Shown here piece after piece: positions 27,211-36,449 of a stretch of 64,000 nt of DNA (position 1 is its first letter; every line of letters starts with the position of its first letter). The stretch covers positions 62,001-126,000 of the forward strand of contig NZ_CDBN01000015.1 of assembly GCF_000820085.1 (NCBI RefSeq), read 5' to 3'. A program made the translations under genes and the position numbers. Below the pieces are notes generated by a model. The model had not been told where the DNA came from. It saw only the letters and a program-made list of their open reading frames with translations, and did no database searches. This DNA is from Aeromonas sanarellii. GTDB taxonomy: Bacteria > Pseudomonadota > Gammaproteobacteria > Enterobacterales > Aeromonadaceae.

Positions 27211-29025
27211 TCATCCCTTCTTCGGGGCGGGGTGACACAACCCTTGCAGCGCTTCCCTTCCCACCGGCCCGACGGCCAGCAAGGGCACCACGGCATAACG
27301 CCGGGCATGCGCCTCCTTGATCGCGGCGATGTGGGGCTGCTGGCGACGGGCGCGCTGGGCCAGCAGGGGGGACGTCACGAGGGCCGGGGAGAGCACATGA
27401 TTGACCACCCAGGCCCAGGGCTCGATGCCGGCGCGGCGCAGGTCGGCTTGCAGGTTGGCCGCCTCCTGCACCGGAGTCGGTTCGGGCAGGGTGACTATCA
27501 TCACCTTGGTCTGTTTCGGGTCTTGCAACTGCATCATGGGGGTGGTGAAGTGCATCCCCTTGCCCCCCATCTGGCGGGCGATCTCCCTGTGATAGGCACC
27601 GGTCGCATCGAGCAGCAGCAGGGTGTGGCCGGTCGGTGCCGTGTCCATCACCACGAAGCGCCTGCCCGCCTCGCGAATGATCCGCGAGAAAGCCTGAAAC
27701 ACGGCGATCTCTTCGGTACAGGGGGAGCGCAGATCTTCTTCCAGCAGGGCGCGCCCCTGGGCATCCAGGCTCGCCCCCTTGGTGGCCAACACCTGGGCAC
27801 GGTAACGCTCGGTCTCGGCGTGAGGATCGATGCGGCTCACCGCCAGGTTTGGCAGTGCTCCTGCCAGGGTCTCCCCCAGATGGGCGGCAGGATCGGACGT
27901 GGTGAGATGCACCGGCAACCCGCGACTGGCGAGTTCCACCGCCACCGCGGCCGCCAGAGTGGTTTTACCCACACCGCCCTTGCCCATCAGCATGATGAGC
28001 CCGTGGCCATCGCGGGCCAGCTCATCGACCAGTTGCTGCAACCCGGGGTGCTGCCCGGGGTGCTGCCCAGGGGGCGTGTTCTCGGCCTCACATGCCCCGT
28101 TGACGGACGCGGCACCGAGCAACTGACGCAGGCTCTCCACCCCCACCAGATTGGTCGCCAGGAGCGGCACTCTGTCTTGCGGCAGACTGGTCAGCAACGG
28201 TGGCATCTGCGCCATCGCCTCTTGCTCTCGCTGCCACAGGGCGCGGGCCAGGGGATCCTCGGCCAGCTCGCTTTGCGGGAAGATGCCATTGATGACCAGC
28301 TGCTGATTGGCAAGGCCGATGGCCGCCAGCTCGTCGTGGGTACGCGCCACTTCCCGCAGGGTCGAGGCCTGCGCACGGGCCACCAGGATGAGCCGGGTTC
28401 GCTTTGCATCCGACAGGGCCGCGACGGCCTCTGCGTATTGGCTACGCTGTTTTTCCAATCCGGCCAACGGCCCCAGACAGGAAGCATCCCCCTTGCCCTG
28501 CTCCAGAAACTCGTTCCATGCCCCCGGCAATTGCAACAGACGGATGGTGTGGCCGGTCGGTGCCGTATCGAAGACGATGTGGTCGTACTCCCCCACCAGG
28601 CGGCTGTCGGTCAAGAGGCCGGTGAACTCGTCAAAGGCGGCGATCTCGGTGGTGCAGGCACCGGAGAGCTGCTCCTCGATGCTGCGCACCACGCTCGGGG
28701 GCAGCTTGCCACGCACCGGGCCGACGATCCGCTCCCGATAGGCCTGCGCGGCGGCTTGTGGGTCAATCTCCAGAGCCGACAGCCCATCGACCTGGGGGAT
28801 CCGGGTTACCTGGTTCCCGATCCGGGTATCGAACACCTGGCCTACGTTTGAGGCCGGATCCGTGCTCACCAGCAGCACCCGCTTGCCACTGTCACACAGG
28901 GCAACCGCACTGGCGCAGGCCAGCGAGGTCTTGCCCACTCCCCCCTTGCCGGTGAAGAAGAGAAACGGGGGCGCATCATGGAAAAACGAGTAGTTCAGAC
29001 ACGGGCAGGCCAGTAACCGGGACAT
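27211..29025 (-). CDS. arsA: Arsenite-stimulated ATPase ArsA
   Basis: 604 residues made of two homologous halves, each with a deviant Walker A GKGGVGKT (residues 26-33 and 348-355) and a DTAPTGHT signature. The three arsenite-binding cysteines of ArsA appear at residues 124 (SGACTTE), 183 (ASCLGP) and 436 (SPCTEE), with spacing like Cys113/172/422 of the R773 enzyme. The linker has a short PGQHPGQHPG repeat. Start at ATG 29025 has GAGGAG seven bases upstream. ArsA energises arsenite efflux, here presumably through Acr3. Confidence 0.96.
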   Translation of the reverse strand: MSRLLACPCLNYSFFHDAPPFLFFTGKGGVGKTSLACASAVALCDSGKRVLLVSTDPASNVGQVFDTRIGNQVTRIPQVDGLSALEIDPQAAAQAYRERIVGPVRGKLPPSVVRSIEEQLSGACTTEIAAFDEFTGLLTDSRLVGEYDHIVFDTAPTGHTIRLLQLPGAWNEFLEQGKGDASCLGPLAGLEKQRSQYAEAVAALSDAKRTRLILVARAQASTLREVARTHDELAAIGLANQQLVINGIFPQSELAEDPLARALWQREQEAMAQMPPLLTSLPQDRVPLLATNLVGVESLRQLLGAASVNGACEAENTPPGQHPGQHPGLQQLVDELARDGHGLIMLMGKGGVGKTTLAAAVAVELASRGLPVHLTTSDPAAHLGETLAGALPNLAVSRIDPHAETERYRAQVLATKGASLDAQGRALLEEDLRSPCTEEIAVFQAFSRIIREAGRRFVVMDTAPTGHTLLLLDATGAYHREIARQMGGKGMHFTTPMMQLQDPKQTKVMIVTLPEPTPVQEAANLQADLRRAGIEPWAWVVNHVLSPALVTSPLLAQRARRQQPHIAAIKEAHARRYAVVPLLAVGPVGREALQGLCHPAPKKG

Positions 29026-29071
29026 ACGAGGCTCCTCTCTGGGCAACGGCCAGGATTGGCGAGATGGCGAT

Positions 29072-29443
29072 TTAGCAGCAACCACTGCTGCCGGAGCAGC
29101 ATCCACTCTTGACGATCCCCTTGATGGCGGCCTGCGGGGCGGGCAGACCGGCATAACGGGCCAGTTCAGCGCGGCCGGGGTAACGACCGGTGAGCACCAC
29201 CTGGCCATCCACCAGCACCAGGGGTAGCCCCTCCTCTCCCGCATGAGTCAGGAAAGCGCTGACCGCAGGCGTCTCGGCAAACTGCATGGGCTGCTGAGCC
29301 AGATTGAAACGCTCGATGGCCACCCCCTGCGATCTGACCCAGGCGACATCGGCGGCAAAACTCACCAGGCGCTGTTCTACCTCGGTCCCACACACACCGC
29401 TGGCACAGCACAGTGCCGGATCGAACACTTGAATGACGGACAT
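29072..29443 (-). CDS. arsD: Arsenic metallochaperone ArsD
   Basis: 123 residues. It carries the metalloid-binding Cys12, Cys13 and Cys18 (DPALCCASGVCG) and two C-terminal vicinal pairs (GCCSGSSGCC). ArsD passes arsenite to ArsA and can weakly repress the operon. The start at 29443 gives the family N-terminus MSVIQVFDPA. Four bases separate it from arsR. Confidence 0.95.
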   Translation of the reverse strand: MSVIQVFDPALCCASGVCGTEVEQRLVSFAADVAWVRSQGVAIERFNLAQQPMQFAETPAVSAFLTHAGEEGLPLVLVDGQVVLTGRYPGRAELARYAGLPAPQAAIKGIVKSGCCSGSSGCC

Positions 29444-29447
29444 GGCA

Positions 29448-29816
29448 TTACTCCTTGTTGCAGCAGGGCTGCGCAGGCAATACATGGGGCGAGCAGCCGG
29501 ACTCGGCTCTCATCACCCCGCAGGCTTCCGGGTGACCGGCGCAGCACTCCTCGGTGAGGTAGCCGATAAGGCTCAGCATCAGGGGAATGTTGGCGCGATA
29601 GCGCAGGAAGCGCCCCTCCTGCTCCACCGAGAGCAGGCCCGCGTGCAGCATGGCCTTCAGGTGAAACGAGAGGGTATTGGGGGCGATGTCGAGCTCGCTG
29701 GCAAGCTGACCGGCAACCAGCCCCTCCAGCCCCGCCTTGACCAGCAGGCGCCACACATCGAGGCGAATGCCGGAGGCGAGGGATTCAAACACCTTGGTAG
29801 CGATCTCTTTGTTCAT
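29448..29816 (-). CDS. arsR: Arsenic-responsive repressor ArsR
   Basis: 122 residues, winged-helix ArsR/SmtB fold (ELDIAPNTLSFHLKAML as the recognition region). It lacks the CVC motif of R773 ArsR but has a C-terminal As(III) site pattern, Cys91-Cys92-x6-Cys99 (ECCAGHPEAC), like the Acidithiobacillus-type ArsR; another CC pair lies at the end. The start at 29816 fits the family. It is the first gene of the operon, behind a promoter overlapped by an inverted repeat. Confidence 0.94.
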   Translation of the reverse strand: MNKEIATKVFESLASGIRLDVWRLLVKAGLEGLVAGQLASELDIAPNTLSFHLKAMLHAGLLSVEQEGRFLRYRANIPLMLSLIGYLTEECCAGHPEACGVMRAESGCSPHVLPAQPCCNKE

Positions 29817-29835
29817 GACAAGGCCTTTCATTCAC

Positions 29836-29875
29836 TTCAATAAATCAACTATACAAGAAATATTGAAATGATCAA
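29836..29875 (-). promoter_or_regulatory. ars operon promoter and probable ArsR operator
   Basis: On the minus strand, -35 TTGATC (29875-29870) and -10 TATAGT (29853-29848) are 16 bases apart. An inverted repeat TTCAATA (29836-29842) / TATTGAA (29861-29867) brackets the -10, a sensible position for ArsR to block RNA polymerase. Confidence 0.75.
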
Positions 29876-30066
29876 CGCGGCGGCACTCCGATAGCCCCCC
29901 GCCTCAATGCGCAGCCACAACGACCCCCGCCCCGCCTGGCCGGCCGCGGCCCTGGGTAATACCGGTTTCCCGGCAGGCGACCAGTCTCCAAGAACCTTGG
30001 TGGCAAGGGGCCGGCAGAGGAGTCCATAGGACAGCAGGCGGAAGAAAAGGAGACAGGCCATAAACG

Positions 30067-30099
30067 AAAAAACCCATCTCATTCAATGAGATGGGTTTA
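30067..30099 (-). terminator. Rho-independent terminator of tRNA-Ser
   Basis: Arms AACCCATCTCATT / AATGAGATGGGTT around a two-to-four-base loop, followed on the minus strand by T6 (A-run 30067-30072). It lies just past the CCA end of the tRNA. Confidence 0.9.
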
Positions 30100-30105
30100 A
30101 ATATG

Positions 30106-30193
30106 TGGCGGAGGGGGTGGGATTTGAACCCACGGATGGTCGCCCATCGCCGGTTTTCAAGACCGGTGCATTCAGCCGCTCTGCCACCCCTCC
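30106..30193 (-). tRNA. tRNA-Ser (anticodon TGA)
   Basis: 88 nt on the minus strand, with acceptor GGAGGGG pairing to CCCCTCC, discriminator G, encoded CCA, anticodon stem-loop CCGGTCTTGAAAACCGG and the long variable arm of class II tRNAs. The T-arm has GGGTTCAAATCCC. It reads UCA and other UCN codons. Confidence 0.97.
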
Positions 30194-30391
30194 GCAGCAG
30201 TGCGACGCATATTACCCATGCCCCCCGCCCTTGTAAATCCCCACCCAGTTTGTTTGCCCATTTATTGGGCTATCTGGCGCACAAGGGCTGCAAACTCGCT
30301 CCCAACCCCGCTTTTTAAAGCAGATGGCTTGACTTGAAAACAGACTCACCCACTATAGTGACCACTACGATATTCCCAGCAAGATGGACTT

Positions 30392-31141
30392 ATGAAAATC
30401 ACACATGCCCTGTTCGCCGCCCTCACCGGCGCGACCCTGCTCATGGCGCCGGTACAGGCGAGCGAGCTGACCAAAAGCGATGTCGAGCAGATAGTGCGCG
30501 ACTATCTGGTCAAAAATCCTGAGATCCTGGTCGAGATGTCCAACGCCCTGCGTGCCAAGCAGGAGAGCCAGCAGGCCGAGAACGACAAGACGCTGATCCA
30601 GGCCCATGCCAAGCAGCTCTATTCCAACCAGGATCCCGAGAGCGGCAATCCCAAGGGCAGCCTGACCGTGGTCGAGTTCTTCGACTACAACTGCGGTTAT
30701 TGCAAACGCGCCCATCCCCTCGTCCAGCAACTGCTCGATGAAGACAAGGACATCCGCTATATCTACAAGCAGTTCCCCATCCTGAGCGAGACCTCCTACT
30801 ACGCCGCCCGCGCGGCGCTGGCGGTGCAGCTCGGTCAGCCCGACAAGTACCAGGCCTTCCACGACAAGCTGTACGCCCATCAGGGATCGCTGGCCGACGA
30901 GGCCCAGGTGCAGGCCATCGCCAAGTCCGCCGGGGTGGACTGGAGCAAGGTCGAGGCGAAGATCAAGGATGGCAGCATCGATCAGAACCTGGGAACCAAC
31001 CGCGCCCTGGCCGAGGCCATGAGCATCTCCGGTACCCCGGGGTTCATCATCGGCGACCAGATCCTGCGCGGCGCCCCCCGCGATCTGGCGAGCCTCAAGG
31101 CCATCGTCAAGGATGTGCGCGCCGGCAAGAGCATTCAGTAA
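30392..31141 (+). CDS. Periplasmic DsbA-family thiol oxidoreductase (ScsC/Com1-like)
   Basis: 249 residues. Signal peptide to VQA-S (residue 23), then a helical N-terminal stretch of about 60 residues, then a thioredoxin domain with the active site CGYC (FFDYNCGYCKRAHP) and the cis-proline GTPGF. The N-terminal extension resembles the oligomerisation stalk of ScsC-type proteins. It probably oxidises or isomerises disulfides in exported proteins. No ScsB-like partner lies nearby. Confidence 0.88.
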   Translation: MKITHALFAALTGATLLMAPVQASELTKSDVEQIVRDYLVKNPEILVEMSNALRAKQESQQAENDKTLIQAHAKQLYSNQDPESGNPKGSLTVVEFFDYNCGYCKRAHPLVQQLLDEDKDIRYIYKQFPILSETSYYAARAALAVQLGQPDKYQAFHDKLYAHQGSLADEAQVQAIAKSAGVDWSKVEAKIKDGSIDQNLGTNRALAEAMSISGTPGFIIGDQILRGAPRDLASLKAIVKDVRAGKSIQ

Positions 31142-31160
31142 CCCGCGCGTTGTTCATGAA

Positions 31161-31188
31161 AAAACGCCCCGGCATGCCGGGGCGTTTT
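31161..31188. terminator. Bidirectional terminator between the DsbA-like gene and galE
   Basis: Perfect palindrome AAAACGCCCCGGC/GCCGGGGCGTTTT with T-runs on both strands; serves two convergent genes. Confidence 0.92.
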
Positions 31189-31207
31189 GCTATTCAGGCT
31201 TTAACAC

Positions 31208-32221
31208 TCAGGCCTGATAGCCGTCGGGGTTCTGGCTTTGCCAGCGCCAGGTATCGATCATCATCTGCTCCAGACCCCGCTCGGCCTGCCAGCCCAGCTC
31301 GTCACGGGCCAGGGTGGGCTCGGCCCAGCACTCGGCGATGTCGCCAGGGCGGCGGGGCTTGATCTGATAAGGGATGGCGCGGCCGCTGGCCGCCTCGAAC
31401 GCCTTGACCATCTCCAGCACGGAATAGCCCTGGCCGGTGCCGAGGTTATAGGTGAAGACCCCGGTGTCGCCCGCGATGCGGGCCAGCGCCTTGAGGTGAC
31501 CGATGGCGAGATCCACGACGTGGATGTAGTCGCGCACCCCGGTGCCATCCGGCGTCGGGTAGTCGTTGCCGAATACCCCCAGCTCCTTGAGCTTGCCCAC
31601 CCCAACCTGGCTGATATAGGGCAGCAGGTTGTTGGGAATGCCGTTGGGATCTTCCCCGATGAGGCCGCTCTCGTGGGCACCGACCGGGTTGAAGTAGCGC
31701 AGCAGGACGATGGCCCAGCGAGGGTCGGATTTGGACAGATCCCTCAGTATCTCTTCCACCATCAGCTTGGAGCGGCCATAAGGGTTGGTGGCGCCGGTGG
31801 GGAAGTCTTCCCGCAGGGGCACAGACGCGGGATCCCCATAGACGGTGGCCGAGGAGCTGAACACCAGGCGGAACACGCCGGCCCTGGCCATCTCCTCGCA
31901 CAGCACCAGGGTGCCTGTGATGTTGTTCTGATAGTAGGTGAGCGGGATCTGGCTGGACTCCCCCACCGCCTTGAGGCCGGCGAAGTGGATCACGGATTCG
32001 ATCCTGTGCTCGGCAAACAGCCGCTGCAGGCAGGCCCTGTCCAGAATGTCCCCCTCCACGAAGGTGACCGGCTTGCCGGTGATCCGCTCCACTCGCCTGA
32101 GGGACTCAGGCGATGAGTTGGAGAGGTTGTCCAGAACTACCACCTGCTGCCCGGTACCGAGCAGCTCGACCAGGGTGTGGGAACCGATGTAACCGGCACC
32201 GCCTGTGACCAATATTGTCAT
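31208..32221 (-). CDS. galE: UDP-glucose 4-epimerase
   Basis: 337 residues starting [15 protein letters not shown] (NAD-binding). The catalytic SSSATVYG serine and YGRSK motif (Tyr-x3-Lys) are present. It interconverts UDP-glucose and UDP-galactose for galactose use and LPS/capsule precursors. The frame extends far upstream as an open antisense frame to hcr, but ATG 32221 gives the exact family start. No other gal gene is adjacent. Confidence 0.96.
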   Translation of the reverse strand: MTILVTGGAGYIGSHTLVELLGTGQQVVVLDNLSNSSPESLRRVERITGKPVTFVEGDILDRACLQRLFAEHRIESVIHFAGLKAVGESSQIPLTYYQNNITGTLVLCEEMARAGVFRLVFSSSATVYGDPASVPLREDFPTGATNPYGRSKLMVEEILRDLSKSDPRWAIVLLRYFNPVGAHESGLIGEDPNGIPNNLLPYISQVGVGKLKELGVFGNDYPTPDGTGVRDYIHVVDLAIGHLKALARIAGDTGVFTYNLGTGQGYSVLEMVKAFEAASGRAIPYQIKPRRPGDIAECWAEPTLARDELGWQAERGLEQMMIDTWRWQSQNPDGYQA

Positions 32222-32304
32222 GTCTAATCCCGTGTTCTGATGAAACTGGGCTGAGTGTACCCGCCGGGCCGATGCGAGAAAAGCACGAGGCTCTGATGAC
32301 ACCA

Positions 32305-33312
32305 TCAATAATCCAGGCTGATATCCCCCCTGGCGGTACAGGAGCAGGCCAGGGCGACGCCGCCCTCCAGATCCTGCGCGCTCAATGTCATCACGCTCTG
32401 GCGCTCGATCTCCCCTTCCGTGGTGCAGCGGCAGGCGCCGCACACCCCGGCGCGGCAGGCCGCCATCATGGTCTCCCCCGCCCCCTCCAGCGCCGCCAGC
32501 AGGGTCTGGCCCGGCAGTATCTTCACCTTCTTGCCGCTCTTTTTCAGGGTCAGCCAGAAGTGGTCGCTGCCGGTGTCCACTGGCACTGCGCTCGATGTCA
32601 CAGCAGGCAGACCGAAGGACTCCTGGTGCAACTGCCCGGCGGGCAGGCCGAGCCCGGCCAGCATCTCGCTCACCGCGGCCATGTAGGGCGCGGGTCCGCA
32701 CAGATAGACGTGGCGGCTCAAGAGATCCGGCGCCAATTCCCTCAGCATCTCCGGCGTGAGCCTGCCTACCCAGGGGTGCTCTGAAGGGGCTTCTTCCAGT
32801 ATCAGGGCATGGCGCACACCGGCATGGGCCTCTGCCAGCGCGGCCAGCTCGTCTGCGAAGATCACATCCTCGGGGGATCTGGCGCTGTGGATGAAGCGGA
32901 TATCCGCCTCGGGCCGCCTGGCGAGCTCGTCCCGCAGCATGGCCCACATGGGGGTGATGCCGGAGCCGGCGCTGAGCAGCAGTGGCCGCTCGCAGGGGAG
33001 CGCCGTCAGGTGGAAGTCGCCGAAGGGGCCGTCGACCCGGATCTCGTCCCCGACCTGCAGGCTCTGGTGCAGGTGGTGGGAGACCAGCCCCACGTCCTTG
33101 ATGGTGACCTGCCAGAAAGGATCCTGCGGGCTGGAGGAGAGGGTATAGGCGCGGCACTGGGGCTTGCCGTCAATCTCGGTGTGCAGGGTGACGCACTGAC
33201 CGGCCAGCACCGGGGGCAGTTCGCCCGCCAGCGGGGCAAACTGCCAGCTCGCCACGTCGTGGGTATCTGCAAGGCGACCTATGCAGCGCAAGGTGAAAGA
33301 GGTGGAGGTCAT
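32305..33312 (-). CDS. hcr: NADH oxidoreductase Hcr (hybrid-cluster protein reductase)
   Basis: 335 residues: FAD-binding (RAYTLSSSP), NADH-binding ([14 protein letters not shown]) and a C-terminal [2Fe-2S] ferredoxin domain ([11 protein letters not shown] and a final CSC). This order is that of Hcr, which feeds electrons from NADH to Hcp. It lies about 100 bases downstream of hcp on the same strand with no terminator between. Confidence 0.93.
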   Translation of the reverse strand: MTSTSFTLRCIGRLADTHDVASWQFAPLAGELPPVLAGQCVTLHTEIDGKPQCRAYTLSSSPQDPFWQVTIKDVGLVSHHLHQSLQVGDEIRVDGPFGDFHLTALPCERPLLLSAGSGITPMWAMLRDELARRPEADIRFIHSARSPEDVIFADELAALAEAHAGVRHALILEEAPSEHPWVGRLTPEMLRELAPDLLSRHVYLCGPAPYMAAVSEMLAGLGLPAGQLHQESFGLPAVTSSAVPVDTGSDHFWLTLKKSGKKVKILPGQTLLAALEGAGETMMAACRAGVCGACRCTTEGEIERQSVMTLSAQDLEGGVALACSCTARGDISLDY

Positions 33313-33413
33313 CGCAAGGCTCCTCTTGTTGAAAGAATGGCGTCGAAAAAAGGCGAGCCATCAGGCTCGCCAAAGGCTTACAACATGCTGAGCGTGTCAG
33401 GCTGTGTCTCGGG

Positions 33414-35066
33414 TCAGGCCGCCAGGATCTCGGCGAGATCCGCTTCTGCGGTAGTGGTACCTTTCAGACCGAACTGCTCTTCCAGCACCTTGAGCAGGGC
33501 CGGGGTGAGGAAGGCAGGGGCGGTCGGGCCGGTGCGGATGTCCTTCACACCCAGTGCCAGCAGGGTGAGCAGGATGACGATGGCTTTCTGCTCGAACCAG
33601 GAGAGCACCAGGGTCAGGGGCAGATCGTTGACGCCGCACTCGAACGCCTCGGAGAGCGCCAGGGCCAGCTGGATGGCGGAGTAGGCGTCGTTGCACTGAC
33701 CCACGTCCAGCAGGCGCGGAATGCCGCCGATGTCGCCGAAATCGAGCTTGTTGAACTTGTACTTGCCGCAGCCCAAGGTCAGCAGCAGGCTGTCCTGCGG
33801 GATCGCCTTGGCAAACTCGGTGTAGTAGGCGCGCTCGGCACGGTCACCGTCACAGCCCCCCACCAGGAAGAAGTGGCTGATTTCGCCGGCCTTCACCTTG
33901 TCAATCACCGCAGGGGCAGCCTGCATCAGGGCGTTGCGGGCAAAGCCGATGGTGATGAAGTGCTCGAGCTCAACGTGCTTGAAGCCTTCCAGCGCCTGCG
34001 CCTTGGCGATGACCGCAGAGAAATCTTCCCCTTCCAGGTGGGTCACGCCAGGCCAGCCGACGATGGAGCGGGTGAAGATGCGATCCGAGTAGTTACCCAC
34101 GTTCGGGTCGATGATGCAGTTGGAGGTCATCACCACGGCGCCCGGGAAGTTCGCGAACTCCTTCTGCTGGTTCTGCCAGGCGGAGCCGTAGTTGCCCACC
34201 AGGTGCGGGTACTGCTTGAAGAAGGGGTAGGCCAGCGCCGGCAGCATCTCGCCATGGGTGTAGACATTGATGCCGGTGCCCTTGGTCTGCTCCAGGATGA
34301 GCTTGAGATCCACCATGTCGTGACCGGAAACCAGGATGCACTTGCCCGGTACCGGAGTAACGCGCACCCGGGTCGGCTCCGGATGGCCAAAGGCGGTGGT
34401 TTCACCGAGATCCAGCATCTCCATGATCTTGAAGTTCAGCAGACCGATCTCCATGGAGCACTTGAACAGCGGTTCCAGCTCGCTCGGATCCGTGCCGAGC
34501 CAGCTCATGATGCGATGGAATTCGGCGGCCACCCCGGCATCCTGCTGATCCAGCACCCGGGCGTGTTCCATGTAGGCGGCGGCCCCCTTGAGACCGTAGA
34601 GGCAGAGCAGGCGCAGCCCCATGATGTCTTCGTTGACCTCGTTCTTGCCGCGGTTGACCGCGGTCTGCGGCGCCTGCGCGAGCTGGGCCAGCAGATCGGC
34701 ACCCGGCTCGAAACGGGCGGCGGAGGGCAGTGTGTCGGCCTGCACCGCCAGTGGTGCCAGCTTGGCGGCCAGTTGCTGACGATAGGCCAGCGCCTGGTTG
34801 ACATAGGCCACGATGCGGGCGGAGTCGAAGTTGACGTTGGTGAGGGTGGCGAAGAAGGCCTTGGGCACAAAGGCGTCGATCTCGCTGTCGATCATGCCGT
34901 GCTCGCGGGCCGCCAGGGCCCAGGTGCTGAGACCCTGCAGGGTGTAGATCAGCACATCCTGCAGATCCGAGGTTTCCGCCGTCTTGCCGCACATGCCTTG
35001 TGCGTAAGCGCAGCCATTGCCTGCCGGGGTACGAATTGTCTGTTCACATTGCACACAAAACATCAT
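33414..35066 (-). CDS. hcp: Hydroxylamine reductase / NO reductase, hybrid-cluster protein
   Basis: 550 residues as in E. coli. The N-terminal cysteine motif CVQCEQT...[12 protein letters not shown] binds the first Fe-S cluster; the hybrid Fe-S-O cluster ligands are spread through the C-terminal half (for example NSNCIIDP and [10 protein letters not shown] contexts). It protects against nitric oxide under anaerobiosis. The start is one of two adjacent ATGs (35066 or 35063) after AGGAG. A perfect FNR box lies about 100 bases upstream. Confidence 0.96.
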   Translation of the reverse strand: MMFCVQCEQTIRTPAGNGCAYAQGMCGKTAETSDLQDVLIYTLQGLSTWALAAREHGMIDSEIDAFVPKAFFATLTNVNFDSARIVAYVNQALAYRQQLAAKLAPLAVQADTLPSAARFEPGADLLAQLAQAPQTAVNRGKNEVNEDIMGLRLLCLYGLKGAAAYMEHARVLDQQDAGVAAEFHRIMSWLGTDPSELEPLFKCSMEIGLLNFKIMEMLDLGETTAFGHPEPTRVRVTPVPGKCILVSGHDMVDLKLILEQTKGTGINVYTHGEMLPALAYPFFKQYPHLVGNYGSAWQNQQKEFANFPGAVVMTSNCIIDPNVGNYSDRIFTRSIVGWPGVTHLEGEDFSAVIAKAQALEGFKHVELEHFITIGFARNALMQAAPAVIDKVKAGEISHFFLVGGCDGDRAERAYYTEFAKAIPQDSLLLTLGCGKYKFNKLDFGDIGGIPRLLDVGQCNDAYSAIQLALALSEAFECGVNDLPLTLVLSWFEQKAIVILLTLLALGVKDIRTGPTAPAFLTPALLKVLEEQFGLKGTTTAEADLAEILAA

Positions 35067-35164
35067 GCCTCTCCTAATTGGACATTTCAGTTGTTTGTTT
35101 TGTGGCGATTCTATTCCTCCGACTCAAAACTTAATAGGCATTCAATTTACCAATTAACTTTTCA

Positions 35165-35178
35165 TTGATGCAGATCAA
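35165..35178 (-). promoter_or_regulatory. FNR box upstream of hcp-hcr
   Basis: TTGAT-GCAG-ATCAA, an exact match to the FNR consensus. A -10-like TATTAA (minus strand, 35136-35131) would place the site near -41 to -48, the activating position. It predicts anaerobic induction of hcp-hcr. Confidence 0.85.
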
Positions 35179-35182
35179 ATAC

Positions 35183-35207
35183 AAAAAAGCCGCCCGAATC
35201 GGGCGGC
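35183..35207 (-). terminator. Rho-independent terminator of dps
   Basis: Stem GCCGCCCG/CGGGCGGC (35189-35207) followed on the minus strand by T6. It lies between the dps stop and the hcp promoter, separating the two transcripts. Confidence 0.9.
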
Positions 35208-35297
35208 AAGCGGGTGGATAAAAGGAGAGACAACTCGGGTTTACAACAGCAGGGGCAATGATACGGACCGGGGCATGGGCATCCGGCCCCAGGGTCA

Positions 35298-35765
35298 TCA
35301 GGCCAGGTAGGCGCGCAGCATCCAGACCAGCTTCTCCTGCTGCTGCACATAGTCGGAGAGGATGGATGCTGTCCCCTCGTCGCCAGCCTCGGCGGCCTGC
35401 CCCAGGATGCGGCGCTGGGCCACCAGCAGCTCGCGGAAGCTCTCCAGCAGGGATTCGACGCAGGCACGGCCGTCGTGCAGCCCCTTCTGCTCGGGGATGG
35501 CGGACACCTGGATGTAGTCGCTGAAGCTGTGCAGGGGCACCCCATCCAGGGTCAGGATGCGCTCGGCCAGGGCATCGACCTTCAGCAGCAGATCGTTGTA
35601 GATCTCCTCGAACTTCAGGTGCAGTTCGAAGAACTGGTTGCCACGGATGTTCCAGTGGAAGCCGCGAACATTCATGTAGAGGATCTGGTAGCTGGCCAGC
35701 AGCCTGTTCAGCTCGGCGGCCAGGGCTTGGGATTGAACGGTATCAAGACCGATGGGGCTCTTCAT
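35298..35765 (-). CDS. dps: Dps family ferritin-like DNA-protection protein
   Basis: 155 residues, four-helix Dps subunit. Ferroxidase ligands are in NVRGFHWNIRG (His), HLKFEEIYNDLLLKVD (Asp/Glu). It forms a dodecamer that oxidises iron with peroxide and stores it. The N-terminus is short with few lysines, so strong non-specific DNA binding as in E. coli Dps is uncertain. GGAGGTG precedes the ATG. Confidence 0.93.
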   Translation of the reverse strand: MKSPIGLDTVQSQALAAELNRLLASYQILYMNVRGFHWNIRGNQFFELHLKFEEIYNDLLLKVDALAERILTLDGVPLHSFSDYIQVSAIPEQKGLHDGRACVESLLESFRELLVAQRRILGQAAEAGDEGTASILSDYVQQQEKLVWMLRAYLA

Positions 35766-35895
35766 GATTCACCTCCAGGTGGTAAGCATTATCGGGAACA
35801 GGGTCAGCATATCCCCGCACAGACTCAAAGGACAATCGGCTCTACCTTGCCGACCCATAGTGAACGGCTATCGCCGATGGGCAAAAGCCTCCCTT

Positions 35896-36438
35896 TCATC
35901 GCTCGAGCCGCTCGATGTAGAGGATCACCTCGCCGAGGTGAATGCCGAACTTGCTGATCCCGGCGCGGTTGATCAGGCGATCTTCATCCAGCAGGTACAT
36001 CCAGTCGTCGAAGCTCACCCGCACCACCTCCCCGTCCGGCAGCGCCAGATCCAGCTGATAACGCCAGTTGAGTGCAAAGCCTGCCGTCTTGCCCACGGCC
36101 TCCCCCACCACGTCGGCGGCGGTGCCGCGCCAGTGACCATCCGCCCCCTTGCTCAAAAACCAGGTGCGGGTCTGCCTGCGGCCATCGTCGAAGTAGAACT
36201 GCTCGAGCAGCTCCCCCTTTCCATCCTGCCAGTGCCCCTGCATCTCGACCCGAAAGCGACTGGTCACTTCGCCGCTACGGTCCGTCACCAGGCCGTGAGC
36301 CACCAGCTTGCCATTGAAGAAACGGGCCAGATCCCAACCCGGCTGGGAGCCGCGATAATCGTCCAGACTGGCGCCGCAGCCAGAGAGCCACAGCAGGGGC
36401 AGCAACCAGGCAAGACGCCACCAGGAAGAGAGCTTCAT
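35896..36438 (-). CDS. DUF3833 family lipoprotein
   Basis: 180 residues. Lipoprotein signal with lipobox WLSGC (Cys near residue 21), then the DUF3833 pattern DLARFFNGKLVAHGLV and GEVTSRFRVEMQG. The start at 36438 has GGAG six bases upstream; a frame four codons longer would swallow that site. It is the last gene of the photolyase/CFA gene block. The function is unknown; its constant association with CFA-like and DUF1365 genes points to a lipid-related role. Confidence 0.83.
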   Translation of the reverse strand: MKLSSWWRLAWLLPLLWLSGCGASLDDYRGSQPGWDLARFFNGKLVAHGLVTDRSGEVTSRFRVEMQGHWQDGKGELLEQFYFDDGRRQTRTWFLSKGADGHWRGTAADVVGEAVGKTAGFALNWRYQLDLALPDGEVVRVSFDDWMYLLDEDRLINRAGISKFGIHLGEVILYIERLER

Positions 36439-36449
36439 GGAATACTCCA

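Noticed and set aside
29849..30082. Short frames between arsR and tRNA-Ser
   Set aside because: They begin inside the tRNA terminator hairpin and have no coding character.
22454..30105. Genomic island with att sites and integrase
   Set aside because: No integrase, transposase, or repeated tRNA end was found; only the tRNA neighbourhood is suggestive.
32222..33157. Open frame continuing upstream of galE for about 310 codons
   Set aside because: It overlaps hcr in another frame and gives Arg/Pro/Ala-rich sequence; galE has its family start at 32221.
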